From assembly GCA_040376705.1 (NCBI GenBank), contig JBEIQE010000001.1, positions 1-64,000 on the forward strand: a DNA stretch of 64,000 nucleotides. Reading direction: 5' to 3'. The notes beneath the pieces were generated by a model. The model saw only the letters and a list, made by a program, of their open reading frames with translations, made no database searches and was not told the DNA's origin. Below are positions 33,143 to 41,097 of this stretch, one piece after another; position 1 is the stretch's first letter; every line of letters starts with the position of its first letter. Made by a program: the position numbers and the translations under genes. This DNA comes from JBEIQE01 sp040376705. Its GTDB lineage: Bacteria > Pseudomonadota > Alphaproteobacteria > UBA2400.

Positions 33143-33157
33143 TTAAGAACCCCTGAA
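33143..33157 (-). promoter_or_regulatory. Imperfect CtrA box upstream of sciP
   Basis: On the plus strand TTAA-N7-TGAA, one mismatch from TTAA-N7-TTAA; 65 bp ahead of the sciP start. SciP expression is CtrA-dependent in Caulobacter, so a site is expected, but one-mismatch sites occur by chance. Confidence 0.4.
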
Positions 33158-33230
33158 AAGTTAGTTTACAAAAGGTAAGCAACATCGGGTAATTGTGCGG
33201 TTTTTAGATAATAACTGCATATAAAATGTA

Positions 33231-33265
33231 TAAAACCAAACCCCTCCCTGCTAGGCAGGAAGGGG
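33231..33265 (-). terminator. Rho-independent terminator after flgE
   Basis: CCCCTCCCTGC (33241-33251) pairs with GCAGGAAGGGG (33255-33265) with one mismatch, followed on the minus strand by TTTGGTTTTA. It begins 29 bp after the flgE stop and ends the fliK-flgD-flgE unit. Confidence 0.75.
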
Positions 33266-33294
33266 CTGGAAACGACTGCTTTTATTGGTTTTGA

Positions 33295-34938
33295 TTAGCG
33301 GATACGGAACAGTTCCTCGAGCATATCATCGGCGGTCGAGATCACTTTGGTACCAGCTGAGTAGGCGCGCTGGGTTACAATCATTTTTGTGAACTCTTCT
33401 GACAAATCGATGTTTGACTGCTCAAGTGAGCTGCCCTGAATACGACCTGCACCACCGTTACCGGCTTCGCGCAAGTTGTACTGGCCAGAGTCGGTCGTCT
33501 GCGCATAAACGCTGCCCGAACGAGACTGCAGGCCGTTGGGGTTGGCGAAGGTGGCAATTGGCAGCTTGTACAGGCGGCGGAATTCGCCGTTGCTGAACGA
33601 GGCGATCAGGAAGCCGTCTTCATCAATGCTGATACCTGTACGCTGACCAAGCTCGGCACCGTTCTGGTTCACAAAACCGACGTTATAGTCAGACGCGAAC
33701 TGGGTAACAGCACCATTGGTTGAGTTACCAGCCGGATCGATACCCAGATCGAAAGAGACCGTCTGGTTACCAGCACCCGTGAAGGCCGGATCCCACGGAA
33801 TGGTCACCGGCGTTGCCAGCTGGCCGATAATACTGTTGATCGAACCATCGTTATTAAAGCTTACAGTACCTGATGTGATGTAGCCATCATCACCCAGCGG
33901 GTCGACCAGGCCGGTGGTGCGGTTAACCGGCTGTACGAGGGTGGTATCGGCAGCACGTACTTCAACTAGCCACTGGTTTACAGCCTGCTTCTTGAAGTTG
34001 ACAACCATGTCGCGGGCGGCGCCGAGTGAGTCATAGATACGCACTGTACGCTGGAAATCGTAACCCAGCTGGGTGAGTGTGCTGGTGCCGAACAGGCTGG
34101 TCACGACCGTACCGTTGGTACCGTTCTCGATGGTCACACTGCGGTTTACGCTTTCAGAGGTAATAACCAGCTGGTTGTTGACGATTGCTGCGCGCACACC
34201 ATCAAGACCGTCAATAGCGACTTGAATATCAGTTAGTGTGTTGGCATCTGTGACTGAAATATTTGCAACCTGTGCCACACCTGCGCTGTCTGTATAGCTG
34301 ACATCAAAATCATAGCTAAACGGGGCAGTACCACCTAATGCTGTTGTAAGTTCTGCAAAGGAGTTAGGGTCAGTAAACGTAATCGACGAAGCACCAAGGG
34401 CTTGTTCAGAATCAAGGTTAAGGCCCAATTCAACGCGGGTTGTACCGGTCGCAATACCATTCAGGAACGCCACGTTGACTGGCAGGGTCGAGCTGATGTC
34501 GGCGTTGGCGGCAGGGATATTGCCATCCTGGTCGAGCGCCCAGCCATAAAGGTAGAAACCGGCAGCATTACGCAGGTAACCCTGGTTATCTTCCGAGAAG
34601 TTGCCGGCGCGGGTATACAGCGGGTCGCGCTGAGCGGTGCCATCACTGGTATCTTTCACCACGAAGAAGCCGTTACCCGAGATGGCAATATCGGTAGCCG
34701 AGCTTGAGCCCTGAACCAGACCCTGCTTGGTTACGGTTTGTAGTGCTGTTACACGTACACCGCCCGGGTTGTAGTTCACGCCGCGCTGGGCGACTGTCAC
34801 AAGGCTGGAGAACGAGGCGTTATCGCCCTTATAGCCAATCGTGCTGATGTTGGCGATGTTGTTCGAGATCATGCTGAGAGCCTGGCTCTGGGCTGTAAGC
34901 GCTGATACACCGGTGAAGAGCGAACCGAACAAACTCAT
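33295..34938 (-). CDS. flgE: Flagellar hook protein FlgE
   Basis: 547 residues. The N-terminal rod/hook motif MSLFGSLFTGVSALTAQSQA, then LSMISNNIANISTIGYK, and the C-terminal QSNIDLSEEFTKMIVTQRAY segment are those of the FlgE/F/G family. The middle (about 150-450) is the variable, Thr/Asn-rich surface domain, which makes it longer than the enteric hook protein. It polymerises into the hook. AGGAGGATAAC is the ribosome site. It is the last gene of fliK-flgD-flgE; 81 bp separate it from flgD with no recognisable promoter. Confidence 0.95.
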   Translation of the reverse strand: MSLFGSLFTGVSALTAQSQALSMISNNIANISTIGYKGDNASFSSLVTVAQRGVNYNPGGVRVTALQTVTKQGLVQGSSSATDIAISGNGFFVVKDTSDGTAQRDPLYTRAGNFSEDNQGYLRNAAGFYLYGWALDQDGNIPAANADISSTLPVNVAFLNGIATGTTRVELGLNLDSEQALGASSITFTDPNSFAELTTALGGTAPFSYDFDVSYTDSAGVAQVANISVTDANTLTDIQVAIDGLDGVRAAIVNNQLVITSESVNRSVTIENGTNGTVVTSLFGTSTLTQLGYDFQRTVRIYDSLGAARDMVVNFKKQAVNQWLVEVRAADTTLVQPVNRTTGLVDPLGDDGYITSGTVSFNNDGSINSIIGQLATPVTIPWDPAFTGAGNQTVSFDLGIDPAGNSTNGAVTQFASDYNVGFVNQNGAELGQRTGISIDEDGFLIASFSNGEFRRLYKLPIATFANPNGLQSRSGSVYAQTTDSGQYNLREAGNGGAGRIQGSSLEQSNIDLSEEFTKMIVTQRAYSAGTKVISTADDMLEELFRIR

Positions 34939-35019
34939 GTTATCCTCCTTGGGTCAAAGCTCATAAAACTTTTAAACTCGTCATTACCTTCGTTATTATC
35001 TATGCAACAACTGTTCCAG

Positions 35020-35739
35020 TTACGTACCTGTTCCTGTATCCGTGTCGTCGCCATCGTCAATAATCGTCGGCATGCGAATGGACTTCACATTTTCTGTTGC
35101 CAGTGTCATATCGCCGAGCTTGAGAATGGTGTTACCGTCCTTATCGATATCGATACCGGTAACAGTGCCACGTGAAAGCAGGGTGTTCTTGATGGTCGAG
35201 CCAGCGGCATTTGTTGCCGTAACGACGACCGTATAGGTACCGTCATCCAGCTGGTTGCCGTTATTGTCCTTACCGTCCCACACCACATCCTGCGCCAGCT
35301 TGCCATCATGGGCAAATTCAGCGCCAGTCAGGGTAATGCCGCGCACAATCTTGCCGGCTGAGTCCATGATACCGATGCTTACGTTGGCAGGCTTTTCGGC
35401 CAGCGTGACGTTAAACAGGCCAGTGCCATTCTGCAGGGGTACGTTCTTGGTTTCGGCAGATACTTCCCAGCCAAGGTAGCCAAGGGCAGATTGTACGCCG
35501 CCAGCCTTCTGGATATTCAGCAGGTCATCAAGTTTGTCGTTGGTGCTAAGCTGCTGCTCAACCTGGCTATACATAACCAGCTGCTGCGTGAACTCGTTGG
35601 TGTCCATCGGTGCCATCGGATCCTGATTTTGCAGCTGCGTGGTCAGCAGCTTCAGGAAGGTCTCGAAGTTGTTGCTCAGCGAGGTACGGCTCAGAGCCGT
35701 GCTGCTGGTGGAGCTGGTTACGCCGCTTACATCACTCAT
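35020..35739 (-). CDS. flgD: Flagellar hook assembly protein FlgD
   Basis: 239 residues from ATG 35739, with GGGAG 7 bp upstream (a TTG two codons earlier is unlikely). The hook-cap motif NFETFLKLLTTQLQNQDPMA, then PMDTNEFTQQLVMYSQVEQQ (about 28-66) is diagnostic, followed by FlgD Ig-like and tudor-like repeats with DGTYTVVVTATNAAG. It caps and guides hook polymerisation. It starts 12 bp after the fliK stop. Confidence 0.95.
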   Translation of the reverse strand: MSDVSGVTSSTSSTALSRTSLSNNFETFLKLLTTQLQNQDPMAPMDTNEFTQQLVMYSQVEQQLSTNDKLDDLLNIQKAGGVQSALGYLGWEVSAETKNVPLQNGTGLFNVTLAEKPANVSIGIMDSAGKIVRGITLTGAEFAHDGKLAQDVVWDGKDNNGNQLDDGTYTVVVTATNAAGSTIKNTLLSRGTVTGIDIDKDGNTILKLGDMTLATENVKSIRMPTIIDDGDDTDTGTGT

Positions 35740-35751
35740 GGTCAAACTCCC

Positions 35752-37350
35752 TTAAATACTGATGTTGAGGCGGTCTGGCCCCACATACCATGTCGCTTCA
35801 ATAATACCGGCTGCCGGCAGTTCTTCTGACAGGGCATTGCCGTTCAGATCAAACCCGGGCTGGCCTTTATTGCCGTTATCGTTCTGGGCGTGCTGGCCGC
35901 CATTCTGCTGGCCGCCATCGCGCAGATTAAAGTTAAGTGAGCCGCCATCGGTCTTAAGGCCAGCATCGCTCAGCATGCGCTCGAGCCCGCGCTGGTCGCG
36001 CTGCAGAAGATCGAGCGTAGCGGGCTGGTCTACCTTGAAGCTGGCCATAACCTGACCTTCGGCTGACATTTCGATGCGGATTTCGATACGGCCAAGCTCG
36101 CCGGGGGAGAGCTTGACGGTAAAGCGGTCCTTACCTTCGCCCAGTGCGCGATTCAGCTGCACCGAGATCTGGTCAGCTACCGGCATATGGGCACCGGTAC
36201 GGTTCAGCTTCACCTGCTGCAGGTGGTCGGCAAAAGGAACGGGGGCGGTTTTATCCTGGGCACCAACAGCCTGCTGCGGCTGCGGGTTGGCGGTATCAGT
36301 GCCAGCATCTTTCAGGTTGGTCTCAGCTGTGCTGTCGGGCGTAGCGCTGGCAACTGGCTTGATGCTGTCAGTGGTGCCAGCAGCAGGGGTGCGGTTTACA
36401 TTCTCTTTGGCTTCAGCTGTCTGGCTGGTGACCATGGCCGCACCGGCGTTACTATTTGCCTGTGCAGTGGCGCTGGCCCTGTCAGCACTCGCGTTGTTCT
36501 TGCTTACCGTAGCATCGCCCAGAGCTTTATCGGCCAGGGCTTTATCAGCCTGCGCCTTGAGATCGGCCATCTGTTCAGATGCTATGGGGGCCTCAACCGG
36601 TGTAGCCGGGCCGGTAATGCGGATACCGGCTGACTTGCGGGGTTTGCTGTTTGTTGTAGCAACCTGCGCTTCAGGTTCAGCTGGTTTATCGGCTGCGGTT
36701 GGTTGCGGCTTGGCAGCTACTGGCGCTACAGGCGCAGCAGGTGCTGCTGTTTGTGGTGCAGGTGCTTGCGCCAGCGGGGCCTCAGGCAGGGCGGGCTGCG
36801 CAGGCAGGGCAGGTTGCTTTGCGCTGTCAGCCGTAGCGTCAGCACCATTAGTACCATCTGGTAAAGCGGCAATCGGAGCCATGGGCTTTTCGAAAATCGG
36901 CTGCATGAGCGCAGCTATCTCGCTCATCACTTCATCGCGTGATGCTTCATCAAGGCCGGTGAGGCGCTGCTGGAAGGTCGCAAGATCAAGCGGGGCACCC
37001 TCAGCTGTAGGGGCCAGCAGGCTCTTGAGCTGGGCGGAAATGGCGGGATTATTGGCGGCAAGGTTCTGCAGCCAGCTCAGCAGGCCTGCAGCATCCGTCG
37101 GCATGCCTTCGGTGCCGCTAGCGGCGTCGAGGATGTTGGTGATCGGCAGATTTGGCGCGGTCTGCGGCAGGCCGGTCATGCCGGTAGGCACTAATTGTCC
37201 ATCAGCTGTAGGCATACCGGTTTGGCCGCCCATCTGGCCGAACAGGCTCATCAGCAGGCCAAACAGCCCGCCAGTTCCTTGATTTTGTTGGCCAAACAAA
37301 CCTGCAGCGATACCGCTGGTGCTGGTGGCGTTGGTATTTGTGACCTGCAT
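35752..37350 (-). CDS. fliK: Flagellar hook-length control protein FliK
   Basis: 532 residues from ATG 37350, with GGAGA 8 bp upstream. A long Ala/Pro/Gln/Thr-rich secreted ruler region precedes a C-terminal FliK domain (about 400-500). That domain is marked by VQLNRALGEGKDRFTVKLSP, then GELGRIEIRIEMSAEGQV and FKVDQPATLDLLQRDQRGLE. FliK measures hook length and switches export specificity through FlhB. A consensus sigma-54 promoter lies 39-53 bp upstream. Confidence 0.92.
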   Translation of the reverse strand: MQVTNTNATSTSGIAAGLFGQQNQGTGGLFGLLMSLFGQMGGQTGMPTADGQLVPTGMTGLPQTAPNLPITNILDAASGTEGMPTDAAGLLSWLQNLAANNPAISAQLKSLLAPTAEGAPLDLATFQQRLTGLDEASRDEVMSEIAALMQPIFEKPMAPIAALPDGTNGADATADSAKQPALPAQPALPEAPLAQAPAPQTAAPAAPVAPVAAKPQPTAADKPAEPEAQVATTNSKPRKSAGIRITGPATPVEAPIASEQMADLKAQADKALADKALGDATVSKNNASADRASATAQANSNAGAAMVTSQTAEAKENVNRTPAAGTTDSIKPVASATPDSTAETNLKDAGTDTANPQPQQAVGAQDKTAPVPFADHLQQVKLNRTGAHMPVADQISVQLNRALGEGKDRFTVKLSPGELGRIEIRIEMSAEGQVMASFKVDQPATLDLLQRDQRGLERMLSDAGLKTDGGSLNFNLRDGGQQNGGQHAQNDNGNKGQPGFDLNGNALSEELPAAGIIEATWYVGPDRLNISI

Positions 37351-37388
37351 GGATGGGTCTCCGGTCGTACTTGTCTGCAGGGATATGA

Positions 37389-37403
37389 GCAATGAACGTG
37401 CCA
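37389..37403 (-). promoter_or_regulatory. Sigma-54 promoter of fliK-flgD-flgE
   Basis: On the minus strand TGGCACG-TTCA-TTGC, a perfect -24/-12 element with GG and GC 12 bp apart. Expected start near 37377, ahead of the fliK ATG at 37350. Confidence 0.85.
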
Positions 37404-37434
37404 AGTCTGTGGCAGGGGCCAAGAATCATGGAGT

Positions 37435-37449
37435 TGGCACGCGCTTCGC
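37435..37449 (+). promoter_or_regulatory. Sigma-54 promoter of flgL
   Basis: TGGCACG-CGCT-TCGC, one base from consensus, followed by A. The flgL ATG is 36 bp downstream. It is back-to-back with the fliK promoter, 31 bp apart, and identical over 18 bp to the flgI promoter. Confidence 0.8.
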
Positions 37450-37485
37450 ATAGAAAAAGTCAGGTTATATATAAGGAGAGCGTCC

Positions 37486-38379
37486 ATGGTTGGAGTTACG
37501 CGCGCAGGCACATCACAGACCCAGAGCTTTATTCTTGAGCAGATCACCAAGAATAACGCCAAGTATGTTGATATTACCGAGCAGATTACCACTGGCCAGA
37601 AGACCCAGCGCTATTCAGGCATTGCCGATCAGGCCGCGCTCACGGTCAACCTTGCCAATAGCGAGGAAATGCTCAACCAGTACATCAAGTCGGCAGAAAC
37701 CACCAACTCGCGTATCTCGGCGCAAGCCAACTCACTCTCGACCATCCTCGATATCGTAACCGACTTCCGCGCCCAGCTGCTGCAGGCCATGACTTCGGAG
37801 CAGTCGACCGCCGGCCGGATTGACCTGGTGGCCGAAGGCAATATCGAGCAGATGGAAGCCGCGCTGAATGCCGACCTTGGCGGCGTATACCTGTTTGGTG
37901 GCGTCAAGAACGACACCCCGCCAGTTGACCTCTCGGATACAATCCGTAATAACGCAGGCACCTACTACAGCGGCGCGGCCGAGCTCATGCAAAGCCGGGT
38001 CGATAGCAATACCGTAGTAGAATATGGCGTGACAGCTGATTTTGAAGGGTTCAAGGATCTTATCCGCGGCATGCAGCGCGTGGCCTCGGCTCCCAACAGC
38101 CTGACCGAGCTTGAAACCGCACTGGATGAAATCAACTCATCGCTTGATATGCTTACCCAGCTCGAAGCTGAAATGGGCCACCAGATGAAGGTGGTTGAAC
38201 GCTCTATCACACGTAACTCCGGCACTAAAGCCACCGTGGTGAACCAGCTTTCGGGCCTGCGCGATGTGGATATAAGCGCGGCGATGGTGGAGCTCACCCA
38301 GCGCCAGACGATTTTGCAGGCCTCATACTCGGTTATTGCCAAGCAGACCGAGCTGACACTGCTGAACTTCATAAGATAA
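37486..38379 (+). CDS. flgL: Hook-filament junction protein FlgL
   Basis: 297 residues, flagellin-like ends without a large middle domain. The N-terminus has QSFILEQITKNNAKYVDITE and a flagellin-type D0/D1 helix. The C-terminus ends with TQRQTILQASYSVIAKQTEL, then TLLNFI. It joins hook to filament with FlgK. It is the only plus-strand structural gene in this half of the cluster, with its own sigma-54 promoter and an AAGGAGAG ribosome site. It converges with fliS. Confidence 0.88.
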   Translation: MVGVTRAGTSQTQSFILEQITKNNAKYVDITEQITTGQKTQRYSGIADQAALTVNLANSEEMLNQYIKSAETTNSRISAQANSLSTILDIVTDFRAQLLQAMTSEQSTAGRIDLVAEGNIEQMEAALNADLGGVYLFGGVKNDTPPVDLSDTIRNNAGTYYSGAAELMQSRVDSNTVVEYGVTADFEGFKDLIRGMQRVASAPNSLTELETALDEINSSLDMLTQLEAEMGHQMKVVERSITRNSGTKATVVNQLSGLRDVDISAAMVELTQRQTILQASYSVIAKQTELTLLNFIR

Positions 38380-38390
38380 GAGGGTAGGGC

Positions 38391-38849
38391 TTAAGCCGAG
38401 ATATTGCCACTACCAGCGCTATCGTCGCTGGTTTTGGCTTGCTCGGTCGGGGTCGAGCGGGCTTCAACATCCGCACGGGCCTGAATGTCGCGCCAGGTGG
38501 ATGACATGGTGCGCAGCGATTCAATCATCGCTTCGCATAGCGGCAAATCGTTCTTGATGTTGATCTGCAGCAGGAAGCTGAGCATGCGGCTGTAATAGGC
38601 ATCCAGTGTATTGGCCATTTTCGCAGCTTCGGGCGTCTCGCGATTCAGGCAGCCGCGCAGGCCGCTGATGATGACCGCGCATTTCTCGGTCGCCAGAAAA
38701 CGGTTCTCAATCTCACCCGCTTTAATGGCATCACGCGCGGCTTCCATATGGCGGCTGGCAAGGGCCAAAAGCATGGCCACCTGCACACCGGCGCTGGCGT
38801 AACGGGCGGTATTGCTGGAATAGCTGCTATAGCCGTGCTGTGCGCTCAT
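38391..38849 (-). CDS. fliS: Flagellar chaperone FliS-like protein
   Basis: 152 residues from ATG 38849, with GGGGA 8 bp upstream. The helical core YSSNTARYASAGVQVAMLLA, the acidic/basic middle and the RMLSFLLQINIKNDLPLCEA segment follow the FliS four-helix pattern, including Tyr-rich N-terminus. FliS binds the flagellin C-terminus before export. Its location directly after fliD is the classical fliD-fliS order. The C-terminal tail is Ser/Thr-rich. The match to FliS is by pattern and context. Confidence 0.72.
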   Translation of the reverse strand: MSAQHGYSSYSSNTARYASAGVQVAMLLALASRHMEAARDAIKAGEIENRFLATEKCAVIISGLRGCLNRETPEAAKMANTLDAYYSRMLSFLLQINIKNDLPLCEAMIESLRTMSSTWRDIQARADVEARSTPTEQAKTSDDSAGSGNISA

Positions 38850-38876
38850 GGGTTTGTCCCCGTTCATTGAAAAAGG

Positions 38877-40598
38877 TTAGCCGCCGCTGTTAAGGCTGTC
38901 TACATACGATTGGATTGAGTTTTTCTGGCTTTCCAGTGCCTGAATTGCCTGCTGCGCCGCCTGGAAGGTGAGGAGCAGACGGTCGCGGTACAGATCAAGC
39001 TGGTTCTGGAATTCGGCAATCTGGGTCGACAGACGGGTATTGGTGCTGGTCAGCGATTCCTTGGCCTGCGCCAGCGAACCAGTGGTGGCCTTAAGTACAG
39101 GCTCAAGCGAACCGGCAATCTGGTCGGCAATACCCTGCGTCAGCTTGATGGTGCCTACAAAAGGCGTACCGCTGATGACGCCAGCGTTATAGCCAACAAC
39201 CAGACCTTCGTATTCGGTACCATTCACGCCGCGGATGAAGCCGTTCGAGATGGTCGCTGCGGTGGTTACGCCGCCGCGCACAAACTCGGCTGCTGTCGGC
39301 AGGCCACTGGCATCTGTCGCGGTGACGCGAACCGTAATTTCCTGGCCGATGATGCTGGGCGAAATCTTGTCGGCACGATCAACCACTTCAAGGCCAACCG
39401 AGGCATTACCGGCAAAGCCGAAGAGATTGCGGATTTCATCGATCTTCTCGAGCAGCATGTCCTCGAACTTGTCGGTATCCGAGGCAACCAGCTTGCCGTT
39501 CTGGTCGAGGTCGATACCGATATCGCGCAAGCTCTTGAGCGCGCCGCCCTCGGTACCGCTCGAGCCTACACCCACAATCGACTGCAGGGTACGATATGTG
39601 GATTGCATAAGGTTATCGTTATACAGCACCTGATCTTCGCCAACTGTACCTTCGGCACCTACAGCGCGCTGTTCTTTAACAAAGTCGACCACATCGTTAT
39701 AGGCGGTCAGGAAGGCAGCGATACTATCACCAATAGCGCCAAGGTCGTTATCCACATTCACCGAAATGGGGTTGCCTGGGTCGGCCTGATAAAGCTGGAT
39801 GCTGACACCTGCAATCAGGTCGTTCACGCTGTTGGTGGTGCGGGTTACAGTCACACCATCAAGCACCAGTTCGGCCGAGAGGGAAGTATCGGTTGCGCCC
39901 GAGCCGGTGACGCCCAGTTCGGTCAGCACGTTGGCGGCTGAGCCGGTAAAATCAATTGCATCACCAGTGGCTGTGCCTTTGATGACAAGGCGGAAATCAT
40001 TGGCACCCGACTGCACGATGCTGGCTTTCACCTTGCTGGCGGAAGAGGTGTTGTTGATCGCATCTTTAATCTGCGTCAACGTCATGGCCGTCGTGAGGTT
40101 GATGCTGGTGCCGTTGATGGCCAGCACGCCATCGGTTAAAATCGGGGTGGCGGTGGCGCTGGTAATAGCTGCCGTGCCGCTTACTGTGTCCGTCTTGGCG
40201 ATACGGTTGATCGTGATTTGGTAGTCGCCGTTCAAGGCGGTCTCAGCAGCTGAAATACCAAACAGCTTGCTGGCTTCAATTGTACCCGAAGCGGTGCTCA
40301 GGGTCGTTTTGGAATCAAACGCGTCCGAGAGCCCTGAGGTGACTCTCGGATTACGTAAGGCATTAGCACTGCTCTGCAGGTTGCTGAGCAGTGTTTGTAG
40401 CGACGAATAGCCGGAAAGTTTGGCCGTGTTCGTATCAATTTTGTCCTGTCGCTGTAAATTGACAAGACCTTTGGCGTCCACCAGATTATCAACTAAGGTA
40501 TTGATATCAATACCGAATAGCGTCGAGCTCAAGGACGTGCCGCCACCCGCGTTTTGCGTGACGCCGCCAAATCCGATATTGCTCGTTGTGCTACTCAT
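38877..40598 (-). CDS. fliD: Flagellar filament cap protein FliD
   Basis: 573 residues. The N-terminal FGIDINTLVDNLVDAKGLVN, the two FliD domains (TVSGTAAITSATATPILTDG region and the DNDLGAIGDSIAAFLTAYND region) and the C-terminal coiled coil (TSTNTRLSTQIAEFQNQLDL, then YRDRLLLTFQAAQQAIQALE) are all standard. FliD caps the growing filament. GAGGAAT lies before the ATG, within the flaG 3' end. It forms flaG-fliD-fliS. Confidence 0.94.
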   Translation of the reverse strand: MSSTTSNIGFGGVTQNAGGGTSLSSTLFGIDINTLVDNLVDAKGLVNLQRQDKIDTNTAKLSGYSSLQTLLSNLQSSANALRNPRVTSGLSDAFDSKTTLSTASGTIEASKLFGISAAETALNGDYQITINRIAKTDTVSGTAAITSATATPILTDGVLAINGTSINLTTAMTLTQIKDAINNTSSASKVKASIVQSGANDFRLVIKGTATGDAIDFTGSAANVLTELGVTGSGATDTSLSAELVLDGVTVTRTTNSVNDLIAGVSIQLYQADPGNPISVNVDNDLGAIGDSIAAFLTAYNDVVDFVKEQRAVGAEGTVGEDQVLYNDNLMQSTYRTLQSIVGVGSSGTEGGALKSLRDIGIDLDQNGKLVASDTDKFEDMLLEKIDEIRNLFGFAGNASVGLEVVDRADKISPSIIGQEITVRVTATDASGLPTAAEFVRGGVTTAATISNGFIRGVNGTEYEGLVVGYNAGVISGTPFVGTIKLTQGIADQIAGSLEPVLKATTGSLAQAKESLTSTNTRLSTQIAEFQNQLDLYRDRLLLTFQAAQQAIQALESQKNSIQSYVDSLNSGG

Positions 40599-40608
40599 TT
40601 GTTATTCC

Positions 40609-41019
40609 TCAGGTTTTCAGGTCCAGCCGGGGAGTCCCCAACTGTTCCATTTGCAATTCCTGGGCCACAACTTCCTGTGCTTTGACCATGGCGACAAGGC
40701 GGCGGGCACGTTCCGTTGGGAACTGCTCGACCACCTGGCCGGTCACACGATCGCGCACAACTGCCATTTGCATACCAGTTTCACCATCACGCCACAGGGC
40801 GAGGCTGGTGAGCGGTTGAACAAGCGGCGCAGTGCTTACCATGGGAGTGGCAGGCACCGGAGCTGCGGTTTTTACAGGTACGGGCGCCTTCTCGGCCTGC
40901 GGGGCAGGCTGAGCGGGCGTCGGAACACTAACTTGGGCTGGCTGTGATCCTGTGCCAGTCCCGACTTTGGGCCCCAAATCAACGGCGGCCGGGCCGGGAT
41001 AAGAGACTGAGTTCACCAT
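40609..41019 (-). CDS. flaG: FlaG-like flagellar protein
   Basis: 136 residues. The N-terminus is Pro/Ala/Val-rich and disordered. The C-terminus carries a FlaG-like short beta segment, VVRDRVTGQVVEQFPTERAR, comparable with the D..TGEV..QIP.E pattern of FlaG proteins, which often lie next to fliD and limit filament length. The stop is 11 bp ahead of fliD. It lies 78 bp downstream of flagellin 1 with a 12-bp hairpin between them. Assignment is from the short motif and position. Confidence 0.6.
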   Translation of the reverse strand: MVNSVSYPGPAAVDLGPKVGTGTGSQPAQVSVPTPAQPAPQAEKAPVPVKTAAPVPATPMVSTAPLVQPLTSLALWRDGETGMQMAVVRDRVTGQVVEQFPTERARRLVAMVKAQEVVAQELQMEQLGTPRLDLKT

Positions 41020-41047
41020 CTTAAGAGCCTTTCTTCTTCGGGGATCG

Positions 41048-41076
41048 GCCTGGCTCTTCTATATGAAGAGCCAGGC
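41048..41076. terminator. Perfect 12-bp hairpin between flagellin 1 and flaG
   Basis: GCCTGGCTCTTC (41048-41059) pairs with GAAGAGCCAGGC (41065-41076) around the loop TATAT. On the plus strand TTTTCC follows; on the minus strand, the flagellin direction, no T-run follows. It may protect the flagellin mRNA 3' end or partially terminate it rather than act as a full terminator. Confidence 0.55.
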
Positions 41077-41097
41077 TTTTCCTTACCCGAGATTAGA

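Noticed and set aside
36074..37282. Plus-strand ORF of 402 codons across fliK
   Set aside because: It mirrors the Ala/Pro-rich fliK coding strand, has no ribosome site and disagrees with flagellar context.
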